In this document: positions 18,553-27,080 of the stretch, piece by piece
How positions within the stretch are numbered: position 1 is the stretch's first letter
How the letters are laid out: every line of letters starts with the position of its first letter
Assembly (NCBI GenBank): GCA_016719165.1
Contig: JADKAJ010000001.1
Coordinates: forward strand, 558,001 to 622,000
Origin: Chitinophagaceae bacterium
GTDB lineage: Bacteria > Bacteroidota > Bacteroidia > Chitinophagales > Chitinophagaceae
DNA length: 64,000 nt
Reading direction: 5' to 3'
Notes under the pieces: generated by a model
Database searches by the model: none
Told to the model about the DNA's origin: nothing
What the model saw: only the letters and a program-made list of their open reading frames with translations
Position numbers and translations under genes: made by a program

Positions 18553-19179
18553 ATGATAAAAGTATTTATCACAGACGACCATTACATGGTGGTGGAAGGA
18601 ATCCGTTCATTGCTGATCAATGAAAAGGATATTGATTTTATCGGCTCAGCTTCCACTGTTGCTTCTTGCAGGGCTTTTTTAAAAAATCAGCAACCGGATG
18701 TATTGTTATTGGATATAAACTTACCCGATGGTAATGGCATAGATCTCTGCAAGGAAATCCGGGAACTGTATCCGCAAATATTCATCCTGGGACTAAGTAC
18801 TTTTAACCAGGCCAGTTATATAAAAGACATGATGAATAATGGAGCATCTGGTTATGTGCTGAAAAATGCTACACAAAAGGAACTTACTGAAGCTATTCAT
18901 TTGGCTTCTATCGGTAAAACTTATATGGCCTACGAAGTGGCAAAAACATTACATACAGCTGAAAAGCAACAATCCCCTGAAATTGTATTAGGCAGAAGGG
19001 AAAAAGATGTACTGGATTTAATAAAAGAAGGCTTTACCAATGCTGAGATGGCAGATAAGCTAAATCTTAGTGTCAATACAGTGGATACCTACCGGAAAAG
19101 CCTGTTAGCAAAACTCAATGCAAAAAATACGGCTGACCTTGTACGCCTGGCCTTCAAGTATAAACTGATTTCGGATTAG
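18553..19179 (+). CDS. LuxR/NarL-family response regulator, copy 2
   Basis: The 208-residue receiver plus LuxR helix-turn-helix protein has acidic pocket DD at 8-9, phospho-acceptor Asp54 (LLDINLP), switch GLSTF, Lys in YVLKNA, and recognition region NTVDTYRKSLLAKL. The start codon directly follows the kinase stop. Most receiver motifs are identical to copy 1 (DDHYMVVEGIRSLL, MMxNGASGYVLKNATQ), so cross-phosphorylation between the pairs is likely. The DNA-binding helices differ more, which may separate the regulons. Confidence 0.93.
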   Translation: MIKVFITDDHYMVVEGIRSLLINEKDIDFIGSASTVASCRAFLKNQQPDVLLLDINLPDGNGIDLCKEIRELYPQIFILGLSTFNQASYIKDMMNNGASGYVLKNATQKELTEAIHLASIGKTYMAYEVAKTLHTAEKQQSPEIVLGRREKDVLDLIKEGFTNAEMADKLNLSVNTVDTYRKSLLAKLNAKNTADLVRLAFKYKLISD

Positions 19180-19289
19180 TAGTATTCACCGGGCATTTGA
19201 AGGCAAGATTTAGTCCTGGTAACAACAATTCTTTGCTGTTTTGCTAATGAATTGGTTTAAGATTTTTAAATAATAGGTAAAAAATATTT

Positions 19290-19757
19290 ATGCGTAGCAT
19301 ACTTTTATTTAGCGGTCTGTTCCTTATTGTAACTACTGTGCAGGCCCAGGATACGATTCGCAGGGTACAGCTGCCCGGCAATGTCAATAAAAAAATCAGC
19401 GGGAACAGGACGATTAAAAAGGTAGAACCATCCATTGAACAAACTATAGTGAAGAAGATCAATTATGTGCTGGATACATTCGCCTTGCAAAATAACGGTG
19501 ACCCCTTTTTCATTCCCAAAATAAAAAGTGTAATTGAAACAGTGTTGTATCCTTACCTGCGGGAAGGATGGCTATATGGTAACGAGCCCAGGAATGCATG
19601 GCAAATTCAATGTGGCAGCCAAACAATGACCATCAAAGACAAAGAAGATGGCCGGCTGGTCGTTTTCGTCAGCCTGGCCTTAAAGAAGCCGTCGGAATTT
19701 GAGGTCTTCCGGTTTGAGCGGATTGTATTGAACAAACAATCCCTGCGTTACTACTGA
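19290..19757 (+). CDS. Secreted protein resembling contractile tail-sheath C-terminal domain
   Basis: The 155-residue protein begins MRSILLFSGLFLIVTTVQAQ (signal peptide). Residues about 68-150 follow the C-terminal domain of contractile phage-tail, eCIS and T6SS-like sheaths: a helix with IKSVIETVLYPYLREGWLYG, then CGSQTMTIKDKEDGRLVV, then SLALKKPSEFEVFRFER. Sheaths show the same order (a helix ending in LWxxGALxG, then GxTMTxxDxxxGRLIVxVG, then APxxPAEFVIIRI). The N-terminal sheath domains are absent. It lies 110 bp after the second regulator, and its stop is 4 bp from the convergent NamZ-like gene. The resemblance was judged by eye; its role is unknown. Confidence 0.6.
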   Translation: MRSILLFSGLFLIVTTVQAQDTIRRVQLPGNVNKKISGNRTIKKVEPSIEQTIVKKINYVLDTFALQNNGDPFFIPKIKSVIETVLYPYLREGWLYGNEPRNAWQIQCGSQTMTIKDKEDGRLVVFVSLALKKPSEFEVFRFERIVLNKQSLRYY

Positions 19758-19761
19758 GCGG

Positions 19762-21018
19762 TTATTCAAAATCTTCGTACAGCAAATATTTTTTCCTGAT
19801 TTTTTTGAACTCGGTTAGTTTGGGTTCCCAGCTTTTGCGGATCTCTTCTTCTGACTTACCGGCCTTTACCTGTTGCCATAACTCATTATTACCGGCCAGC
19901 TTCGTAAAAAATGATTGTTCCATATTTCCTGATTTGGGAACAATAAAGAAACTATCTTTTTGCGGAAAGAGTTTGTACGCTTCGATCAGCCATTTTAATT
20001 GTACTTTATTATCCACTTTCGCCGATACTTCATCCGGCGTACCACTCAGGTCCCAGCCATAACAAACCTGTCCGTATAGTTTGGATTTTTTTGCTCCTTC
20101 ATTTGGGTTGGGTGTGAAAGAATAAAGATTCTTTGGCAGTGATGGATGGCCGAACACCTGGAACTGTTTGTTGGTACCTCTACCTTCACTTAATACAGTG
20201 CCTTCAAAGAAACATGTAGAAGGGTACAGATAGATGGATTGGATATTAGGAAGATTGGGAGAGGGTTTTATAGGCAAAACGAATTTGCTTTTGTGTGTAT
20301 AGTTGGCATTTTTTATGACCTGGAAATGAAAAGGGGTGTCAACAGAATTATTCGCTGTTTTATAATAGTCATGCCTGGCATTGGCTTTTTCACTCAACCA
20401 TCTTTCACCGGCGATCATCATCGCATATTCAGCCATGGTCATACCATACACGATGGGTACTGGCTGCATGCCTACAAATGATTTATACTTTTTATCCAGT
20501 ACAGGACCATCCACATAATGCCCGTTGGGATTGGGTCTGTCCAGTATCATCAATGGCTTACCGAGTTCAAATGCAGCTTCCATAAATTCTTCCAGCGAAG
20601 AAATAAAGGTGTAGAACCGTACCCCTACATCCTGGATGTCAAAAATCAGCAAGTCTACATCTTTCAGATCTTCGGCTGTTGGTTTCCGTTTGCTGCCATA
20701 TAAGGAGATGACAGGAATCCCGGTTTTATCATCAATATAGTTCCCTACTTTTTCGCCGGCATCCGCAGTGCCGCGGAAGCCATGTTCCGGGCCAAATATG
20801 ACTTTGATATCAACACCTAATTTTCTTAATGTATCTACTAAGTGAGTATTACCGACCATCGAAGTCTGGTTAGCAAATATGCCAACGGTATGTCCTTTGA
20901 TCAGGGGCAGGTATACATTTATCCTGTCTGCACCAGACAGGATCTTCTGTTCTGTTTGTTGAGCTGACCCGGAAATGAGTACAAGGAGTAAAACCAGTAA
21001 TGGGGCAAATCGTTTCAT
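19762..21018 (-). CDS. namZ: NamZ-like exo-beta-N-acetylmuramidase (DUF1343)
   Basis: The 418-residue exported protein (MKRFAPLLVLLLVLISGSAQQ) belongs to the DUF1343 family, whose Bacillus member NamZ releases terminal MurNAc from peptidoglycan fragments. Family signatures are visible: GIFANQTSMV, FGPEHGFRGTADAGE, PVISLYGSKRKPT, LLIFDIQDVGVRFYTFISSL, LDRPNPNG and YGMTMAEYA. Length is typical for the family. In Bacteroidota the protein acts in the periplasm, presumably in cell-wall recycling. It ends convergently with 19290-19757. The name rests on family membership. Confidence 0.88.
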   Translation of the reverse strand: MKRFAPLLVLLLVLISGSAQQTEQKILSGADRINVYLPLIKGHTVGIFANQTSMVGNTHLVDTLRKLGVDIKVIFGPEHGFRGTADAGEKVGNYIDDKTGIPVISLYGSKRKPTAEDLKDVDLLIFDIQDVGVRFYTFISSLEEFMEAAFELGKPLMILDRPNPNGHYVDGPVLDKKYKSFVGMQPVPIVYGMTMAEYAMMIAGERWLSEKANARHDYYKTANNSVDTPFHFQVIKNANYTHKSKFVLPIKPSPNLPNIQSIYLYPSTCFFEGTVLSEGRGTNKQFQVFGHPSLPKNLYSFTPNPNEGAKKSKLYGQVCYGWDLSGTPDEVSAKVDNKVQLKWLIEAYKLFPQKDSFFIVPKSGNMEQSFFTKLAGNNELWQQVKAGKSEEEIRKSWEPKLTEFKKIRKKYLLYEDFE

Positions 21019-21165
21019 GGAAGTTTTTTTAATGTTGAAATCTGCAGTAAAATACTGTAAAATATTAATACAGACTGTCTTGCATATTTAAACGGTTGCA
21101 TTAACGGATTTGGCCTAACTTGCACCCCGGTTTATTTAAAAAAAACAAACATTAAAACAAAAAGT

Positions 21166-21621
21166 ATGTCCCAGGTAAAAAGCGGTGATAAAGTAAAAGT
21201 GCACTATCATGGTAAATTAACTTCCGGTGAAACTTTTGATTCTTCAGCGGGTCGTGAACCTCTTGAATTTGAAGTAGGAAGTGGAAGCGTCATCCCCGGT
21301 TTTGACCAGGGTGTTACCGGAATGGCAATAGGAGAGAAGAAGACCATCAATATACCTTTTGATGAAGCCTATGGTCCCCGGAATCCTGAAATGGTGATCG
21401 AAATGCCGAAAGAAAGATTTCCGCAGGATATGGAAATTGAAGTAGGTATGCCAATAGGGATGAGTGACGGACAAGGTCAGCAATTCCAGGTAACGGTTGT
21501 AGAAATCAAGGAAGATGTAGTGATGCTGGATGCCAATCATCCACTGGCCGGCCAAGACCTGATCTTTGACCTGGAGCTGGTTGAGATTGTTGGCGGAAGC
21601 CCGTTGATTATTATGCCGTAA
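21166..21621 (+). CDS. slyD: FKBP-type peptidyl-prolyl isomerase, SlyD-like
   Basis: The 151-residue cytoplasmic isomerase starts MSQVKSGDKVKVHYHGKL. The FKBP core motifs GETFDSS, EFEVGSG, VIPGFDQGVTGM and GEKKTI are followed by the inserted flap domain of SlyD proteins (EAYGPRN to MLDANHPLAGQDLIFDLEL). The His-rich tail of E. coli SlyD is absent, as is usual in this phylum. It catalyses prolyl cis-trans isomerisation and acts as a folding chaperone. TAACTTGC at 21116, close to the -7 consensus, precedes it by 43 bp, and a bidirectional terminator follows. Confidence 0.92.
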   Translation: MSQVKSGDKVKVHYHGKLTSGETFDSSAGREPLEFEVGSGSVIPGFDQGVTGMAIGEKKTINIPFDEAYGPRNPEMVIEMPKERFPQDMEIEVGMPIGMSDGQGQQFQVTVVEIKEDVVMLDANHPLAGQDLIFDLELVEIVGGSPLIIMP

Positions 21622-21666
21622 GAGAACCGGCAACAAGCAAATATGTAACAGGCCATGCCTGGAATA

Positions 21667-21700
21667 AAAAAGTTCATAGTACACACTATGAACTTTTTTT
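21667..21700. terminator. Bidirectional terminator between slyD and 21723-22274
   Basis: Perfect 14-bp stem (AAAAAGTTCATAGT, loop ACAC, then its complement), A-rich on one side and T-rich on the other, between two convergent genes. Confidence 0.85.
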
Positions 21701-21722
21701 ATAGTATCATTTTATTATTGTT

Positions 21723-22274
21723 CTATTTTCTATTCAGCCACCAGCCTAACCACAATCCTGCCAGTCCCCATGCTGCCAGTGAATCAATCAAATGCCCGGT
21801 CAACGTTTCGGTTGGTGTTTGAAACCAGTTATGTGCTGTATAAGGACCCCATAAAAAAGTAACAAGGCCTAATGCAACCGAACCGGCGAAAATTCTCATA
21901 CCGGTGGGGGTGCCAGCTCTTGTTAATATATAGATCAGGCAAAACACCAGGAACAGGTCGACAAGGAATCCGCGGATCATCGGGCGGACCATATCATAAG
22001 TGTAAGCTTTTTTATACATAACGGTGGCCCATGGCTTACCATCCATTTTTTTGCCCATTTCCATTGCTTCCGATTCAGGAGTGCCCGGTGGAACGGTAGG
22101 GAGCATGTAAATACCATCCTCTTTTAATGCAGAACTTAAATAAGTCAATACACTGTCCTGACCCGAAGTGTATTTTGCTTCCTTTTCGTGCAACTTTAGC
22201 ATTGTCCATGACAAAAATTGCCATGCAAAAACGAGAATAGCCCCGACCAGGGAGCCGATTAACCATTTTTTCAT
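21723..22274 (-). CDS. Four-helix membrane protein, unknown
   Basis: The 183-residue protein has an N-terminal hydrophobic segment (WLIGSLVGAILVFAWQFL), a periplasmic-looking loop of about 75 residues (KEDGIYMLPTVPPGTPESEAMEMG), and three further helices (FLVDLFLVFCLIYIL, IFAGSVALGLVTFLWG, SLAAWGLAGLWLGWWL). The start at 22274 gives the first helix at once. No catalytic motif is visible. It is a single gene between a terminator and the divergent pepT. Function unknown. Confidence 0.8.
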   Translation of the reverse strand: MKKWLIGSLVGAILVFAWQFLSWTMLKLHEKEAKYTSGQDSVLTYLSSALKEDGIYMLPTVPPGTPESEAMEMGKKMDGKPWATVMYKKAYTYDMVRPMIRGFLVDLFLVFCLIYILTRAGTPTGMRIFAGSVALGLVTFLWGPYTAHNWFQTPTETLTGHLIDSLAAWGLAGLWLGWWLNRK

Positions 22275-22382
22275 GTTGTTGGTTTTAGTTTAAGTATAAA
22301 AGATAGACATATTCTTTCTTTTTGTCAAGTGTTTTTCTCTTGCCCTCATTTAGTCGTATATTCGATGCCCTTAATTACAAGT

Positions 22383-23630
22383 ATGTTCCAGAATTATAAA
22401 TTTACCGCAGCAGACAGGTTTCTGCGTTATGTGCAGATCGATACGCAAAGTGATCCCCAATCTTCATCTTACCCGACCACGGAAAAGCAAAAGGATTTAA
22501 GCAGGATATTAGCGGAAGAATTAAAACAGATGGGCATCACAGATGCACACATGGATGAATGGGGCTATGTGTATGCCACTATCCCCGCAACCAGCACTAA
22601 AAAAGTACCGGTGATCTGTTTTTGCGCCCATGTGGATACGGCACCGGATTGCAGCGGGACAAATATTAAACCGATCGTTCATACAAATTACCAGGGACAG
22701 GATATTATATTGCCCGATGATAAAACACAGGTACTCCGAATGAGTGAGTATCCTTACCTGAAAAAATTAACCGGGCATGATATCATTACTGCTTCCGGAA
22801 CGACATTGCTTGGCTCTGATGATAAGGCCGGGGTGGCAGAAATAATGGACCTGGCTAATTTCCTCATGACTAACAAGCAGGTGAAGCATGGAGAAATAAA
22901 GATCCTTTTTACTCCGGATGAAGAAGTGGGTAAAGGAACGGCTAAAGTAGATTTAAAAAAATTAGGTGCCGATTTTGGTTATACACTTGATGGGGGAGAT
23001 GCCGGCTCGCTGGAAGATGAAACATTCAGTGCGGATGGTGTGCAGGTCGTTATTCACGGTGTGATTGCACATCCGGGTTATGCAAAAGATAAGATGGTAA
23101 ATGCCATGAAGATTGCGGGTGAAATACTGGCTTTTTTACCGAAGGACCGGCTTTCCCCGGAATCAACAGATGGGAAAAGAGGTTTTATACACCCGGTAAG
23201 GGTAGAAGGCATTGCAGAAAAATGTACGATCGATTTCATCATCCGTGATTTTGATACAGAGGGTTTAAAAAAGAAAGAAGATTACCTGCGAACGCAGATT
23301 GAAGAGCGGATGCGAACTTATCCCAAAGCCTCTTTTGAGTTTACCGTAACCGAGCAATACCGCAATATGAAGGAAATACTGGATGTGCATACACATGTGG
23401 TTGATTTTGCCAAAGAAGCGATTGCCAGGGCAGGACTGAAGTTGAAAATGGAAAGCATCCGTGGGGGTACAGATGGCAGCCGTTTGTCTTTTATGGGACT
23501 GCCTTGCCCCAACCTGTTTGCCGGAGAACAGGCCATACATTCTAAACTGGAGTTTATCAGTGTGCAGGACATGAATAAGGCGGTGGAAACAATGGTGCAT
23601 TTAACCTGCATCTGCGAAGAGAAAAGTTAA
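22383..23630 (+). CDS. pepT: Peptidase T (tripeptide aminopeptidase)
   Basis: The 415-residue M20 metallopeptidase releases N-terminal residues from tripeptides in the cytoplasm. Zinc-site motifs are visible: CAHVDTAPD, GSDDKAGVAEIM, FTPDEEVGKGT, TLDGGDAGSLE, and the C-terminal GGTDGSRLSFMGLPCPNLFAGEQAIHS split over two strands. The start ATG at 22383 (MFQNYKFTAADRFLRYVQIDTQSD region) matches the usual PepT N-terminus; upstream GTG 22329 and ATG 22365 would add residues with no counterpart. Length agrees with the family. Confidence 0.93.
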   Translation: MFQNYKFTAADRFLRYVQIDTQSDPQSSSYPTTEKQKDLSRILAEELKQMGITDAHMDEWGYVYATIPATSTKKVPVICFCAHVDTAPDCSGTNIKPIVHTNYQGQDIILPDDKTQVLRMSEYPYLKKLTGHDIITASGTTLLGSDDKAGVAEIMDLANFLMTNKQVKHGEIKILFTPDEEVGKGTAKVDLKKLGADFGYTLDGGDAGSLEDETFSADGVQVVIHGVIAHPGYAKDKMVNAMKIAGEILAFLPKDRLSPESTDGKRGFIHPVRVEGIAEKCTIDFIIRDFDTEGLKKKEDYLRTQIEERMRTYPKASFEFTVTEQYRNMKEILDVHTHVVDFAKEAIARAGLKLKMESIRGGTDGSRLSFMGLPCPNLFAGEQAIHSKLEFISVQDMNKAVETMVHLTCICEEKS

Positions 23631-23658
23631 TAGTAACTTGCATCATAAATTTTAAATT

Positions 23659-24609
23659 ATGGATATTAAAACTTGGATTTCACAGAATTGGTGGGTCATT
23701 GTTCTGGTCGTTGTATTCTTTGGTTCTTTGTTTACCATTAACCAGGGTTATATCGGGGTAGTTACAATGTTTGGTAAATACCGTCGTATTGTTCGTCCGG
23801 GACTGAATATTAAAATTCCCATACTGGAAACCGTATACCGGAAAGTATCTATACAGAACCGCTCGGTGGAACTGGAGTTCCAGGCCGTAACGGCTGACCA
23901 GGCAAATGTGTATTTCAAAAGTATGCTGTTGTATTCTGTGCAGAATGCAGATGAAGAAACGATCAAGAAAGTAGCTTTTAAGTTCATCGCCGATAAAGAC
24001 CTGATGCAGGCATTGATCAGAACTATTGAAGGAAATATCCGTTCATTTGTGGCCACAAAGAAACAGGCCGAAGTGCTCGGACTTCGCCGGGAAATAGTGC
24101 AGTATGTAAAAGTGGAAGTGGATCATTCACTCGAAGAATGGGGTTATCACCTGCAGGATCTGCAGATCAATGATATTACTTTCGATAAAGTGATCCTCGA
24201 TTCCATGAGTAAAGTGGTGGCATCGAATAACCTGAAAGCTGCTGCAGAAAATGAAGGGCAGGCATTGTTGATCACTAAAACAAAATCTGCTGAAGCAGAT
24301 GGTAATGCAACGAAGATTGCGGCCGAAGCAGAAAAAGAAGCGGCCCGTCTCCGCGAACAGGGTGTAGCATTATTCCGTATGGAAGTGGCAGCAGGTATGT
24401 CTGAAGCAGCAGAACAAATGAAACAGGCTAACCTGGATACGAATGTGATCTTATTCAGTATGTGGACAGAAGCCGTTAAAAACTTTGCAGAATATGGCAA
24501 AGGCAATGTTATCTTCCTGGATGGCAGTCCCGATGGGATGGAAGCCACGATGCGGCAGATACAGGCACTGATGGTAAAACAGGCCGGCACTTCAGATATT
24601 CATAAATAA
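23659..24609 (+). CDS. SPFH/band-7 membrane protein
   Basis: The 316-residue protein has one N-terminal membrane helix (WWVIVLVVVFFGSLFTI) followed by an SPFH domain (GVVTMFGKYRRIVRPGLNIKIPILETVYR, in two strands). A long Ala/Glu-rich coiled coil (about 190-260, AAEAEKEAARLREQGVALFR) and a short C-terminal tail complete it. This is the layout of stomatin/prohibitin-like scaffolds that oligomerise at the membrane. It follows pepT by 28 bp and could be co-transcribed. No nodulation-competence (NfeD) partner is adjacent, so the specific subfamily is open. Confidence 0.9.
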   Translation: MDIKTWISQNWWVIVLVVVFFGSLFTINQGYIGVVTMFGKYRRIVRPGLNIKIPILETVYRKVSIQNRSVELEFQAVTADQANVYFKSMLLYSVQNADEETIKKVAFKFIADKDLMQALIRTIEGNIRSFVATKKQAEVLGLRREIVQYVKVEVDHSLEEWGYHLQDLQINDITFDKVILDSMSKVVASNNLKAAAENEGQALLITKTKSAEADGNATKIAAEAEKEAARLREQGVALFRMEVAAGMSEAAEQMKQANLDTNVILFSMWTEAVKNFAEYGKGNVIFLDGSPDGMEATMRQIQALMVKQAGTSDIHK

Positions 24610-24633
24610 GAACTGCAATTAATAAGTACAGAG

Positions 24634-24674
24634 GTCCGGAAGAAACTTCACCTTTATTGAAGTGTCTTCCGGAC
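24634..24674 (+). terminator. Strong hairpin after the SPFH gene
   Basis: Arms 24634-24650 and 24658-24674 (GTCCGGAAGA..., loop CCTTTAT) pair over 17 bp with one mismatch. It lies 24 bp after the SPFH stop. There is no T-run after it, so it may be a terminator or an mRNA end-protecting structure. The other 148 bp before exbB hold nothing I can identify. Confidence 0.5.
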
Positions 24675-24822
24675 TTCCTGTTAAAGAACTCTAAAACTTG
24701 CCACCGTGATACAACGTGGCATTGTTTTTCCCGTTCATGGTAACGTTATTAAGAGTTGTTGAAAACGAATGAAAATAAATACAACAGGCAAGCCCTACTT
24801 TTACACCTAAAGAACAATACAT

Positions 24823-25518
24823 ATGATCGACCTTTTACAGATGACAGACACCCTTGCAAATGTTGCCAAAAAAGTAGCCGGCGACAGTAACAATGACGGA
24901 TATTTAAGTTTTTGGGAATTGCTGACCACCGGTGGCTGGATCATGCTGCCATTGGGTGTAATGCTGCTGGCCGTTGTGTATGTATTTGCAGAACGGTCCA
25001 TAGCGATCCGTAATGCAGCAAGGATCGATAGTAATTTCATGAATATAATCCGGGATAATATCGTAAGCGGGAATGTAACAGCGGCAAGAAATTTTGCAAA
25101 GAATACCAATAACCCGGTGGCCCGAATCATTGACAAGGGTATCCAGCGGATCGGTAAGCCGATCGACAGTATTGAAAAAAGCATGGATAATGTTGGGGTG
25201 CTTGAAATGTACAAACTGGAAAAAAATCTTGGTATTTTATCGGTTATTTCTAAAGCGGCTCCCATATTTGGTTTCGTCGGTACCCTGGTAGGATTGATGC
25301 AGATGTTTTCCAGTATCACTACTTCCAATGAATTTGAAGTAAGTACGATTGCAGGAGGTATCTATACCAAACTGATCACTTCTATTACGGGTTTGGTTAT
25401 CGGTTTGATCGCCTACCTCGGTTACAGTTACCTGAACACACAAATTGACAAGACCTCGAATAAGATGGAAGCGGCTTCTGCTGATTTCCTGGATATATTA
25501 CAAGAACCTACCCGTTAA
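24823..25518 (+). CDS. exbB: MotA/TolQ/ExbB proton-channel protein
   Basis: The 231-residue inner-membrane protein has three hydrophobic segments (about 33-55 GGWIMLPLGVMLLAVVYVFAE, 140-165 SKAAPIFGFVGTLVGLMQMF, 185-210 LITSITGLVIGLIAYLGYSYL). The conserved GFVGTLVGL turn of ExbB/TolQ proton channels is present. It forms the proton channel that energises TonB-dependent outer-membrane transport together with ExbD, whose gene follows after 9 bp. No tonB gene is adjacent. Whether the pair serves TonB or a Tol-like system cannot be told here. Confidence 0.92.
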   Translation: MIDLLQMTDTLANVAKKVAGDSNNDGYLSFWELLTTGGWIMLPLGVMLLAVVYVFAERSIAIRNAARIDSNFMNIIRDNIVSGNVTAARNFAKNTNNPVARIIDKGIQRIGKPIDSIEKSMDNVGVLEMYKLEKNLGILSVISKAAPIFGFVGTLVGLMQMFSSITTSNEFEVSTIAGGIYTKLITSITGLVIGLIAYLGYSYLNTQIDKTSNKMEAASADFLDILQEPTR

Positions 25519-25527
25519 ACCACCCGA

Positions 25528-25926
25528 ATGAAGTTTAGAAAAAAACATAAAGAGGACTCAGAAGTTTTCACCGATTCGCTGAATGACATTTTGTTCATCC
25601 TGCTGATGTTCTTTTTGATCGTGGCCACACTGGCCAATCCCAATGTGGTCAAAGTGGGGTTGCCAAGAGGAACAAAAGACACCAAGGCGAAGCAAAACAT
25701 CATGGTTTCCATTGATAAGAACCAGCATTTTTTCCTGGGTGCTAAACAGATCGATGCGTCCCAGTTTGATTCTGTACTCTCCAGCGAGATCAGGCGATAC
25801 AAGGCGTTTGTTGATACACCTACTGTGGTTATCAATGCCGATACGGCCGCTTTTTATGGAGAAGTCTACCGCATCATGCGGTTAGCCAAAAAAGATACCG
25901 CGAAAGTAGTGGCGAGGATTGATTGA
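25528..25926 (+). CDS. exbD: ExbD/TolR biopolymer transport protein
   Basis: The 132-residue protein has a short cytoplasmic N-terminus, one membrane helix carrying the conserved Asp (SLNDILFILLMFFLIVATL), and a periplasmic domain (VSIDKNQHFFLGAKQID, VVINADTAAFYGEVYRIM) typical of ExbD/TolR. It partners with the ExbB-like channel just upstream. The gene ends 17 bp before a long repeat array, so the operon probably ends here. Confidence 0.93.
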   Translation: MKFRKKHKEDSEVFTDSLNDILFILLMFFLIVATLANPNVVKVGLPRGTKDTKAKQNIMVSIDKNQHFFLGAKQIDASQFDSVLSSEIRRYKAFVDTPTVVINADTAAFYGEVYRIMRLAKKDTAKVVARID

Positions 25927-25942
25927 TGAATGTAATTTTCAT

Positions 25943-27080
25943 GTCACCCTGAGTTTATCGAAGGGGGACTAACGTAATCCTCAATACGGCTTCTGTAAAC
26001 TCAGCCTGACATCTTCGTTCCTTAACCCGGCTTCGGCAAGCTCAGCCTGACAATACGTTACTAAACTCAGACTGACGTTTTTTTTGTGTCACCCTGAGTT
26101 TATCGAAGGGGGACTAACGTAATCCTTAACACGGCTTCGACAAGCTCAGCCTGACAGTACGTTGCTAAACTTAGTATGACAATCCTTCTGTCACACTGAG
26201 TATATCGAAGTGTGATGAACGCAATGTTTCTTGTCACCCTGAGTTTATCGAAGGGGGACTAACGTAATCCTTAATACGGCTTCGGCAAGCTCAGCCTGAC
26301 ATCCTACTGTCACCTTGAGTTTATCGAAAGGTGATGAACGAAATCCTTAACCCGGCTTCGGTAAACTCAGCCTGACAATCCTCGTTCCTTAACACGGCTT
26401 CGACAAGCTCAGCCTGACAGTACGTTGCTAAACTTAGTATGACAATCCTTCTGTCACACTGAATATATCGAAGTGTGATGAACGCAATGTTTCTTGTCAC
26501 CCTGAGTTTATCGAAGGGGGACTAACGTAATCCTTAACACGGCTTCGACAAGCTCAGCCTGACAGTACGTTGCTAAACTTAGTATGACAATCCTTCTGTC
26601 ACACTGAGTATATCGAAGTGTGATGAACGCAATGTTTCTTGTCACCCTGAGTTTATCGAAGCGGGACTAATGTAATCCTTAATACGGCTTCGGCAAGCTC
26701 AGCCTGACAATCCTCGTTCCTTAACACGGCTTCGACAAGCTCAGCCTGACAGTACGTTGCTAAATTCAGCCTGACGTTTTTTTTGTGTCACCTTGAGTTT
26801 ATCGAAAGGGGACTAACGTAATCCTTAATACGGCTTCGGCAAGCTCAGCCTGACATCCTCGTTCCTTAACACGGCTTCGGCAAGCTCAGCCTGACATCTT
26901 CGTTCCTTAACCCGGCTTCGGCAAGCTCAGCCTGACAGTACGTTTTTGAAATCAGCCTGACGTTTTTTTTGTGTCACCCTGAGTTTATCGAAGGGGGACT
27001 AACGAAATCCTTAATCCGGCTTCGGCAAGCTCAGCCTGACAATCTTCCTGTCACCTTGAGTTTATCGAAAGGTGACTAAC
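25943..27080. repeat. REP-like inverted repeat array (about 1.1 kb)
   Basis: The spacer between exbD and prmC is made almost entirely of one short element in both orientations. Forward copies (GTCACCCTGAGTTTATCGAAG type) start at 25943, 26088, 26190, 26233, 26309, 26453, 26496, 26598, 26641, 26787, 26973 and 27050. About 13 reverse copies (CTTCGGCAAGCTCAGCCTGAC type) alternate with them, plus decayed ones. Forward and reverse copies can pair into hairpins. The 145-bp block 26088-26232 recurs at 26496-26640, showing segmental duplication. There is no coding potential. Relatives of this motif are common in Bacteroidota spacers. Confidence 0.9.

Noticed and set aside
12878..19757. Type VI secretion system or phage tail cluster
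   Set aside because: Only an Hcp-like and a sheath-like exported protein are seen; no baseplate, VgrG, ClpV, TssB/C or structural phage genes are present.
25943..27080. CRISPR array
   Set aside because: The units occur in both orientations, vary in sequence and have no constant-length unique spacers; no cas gene is near.
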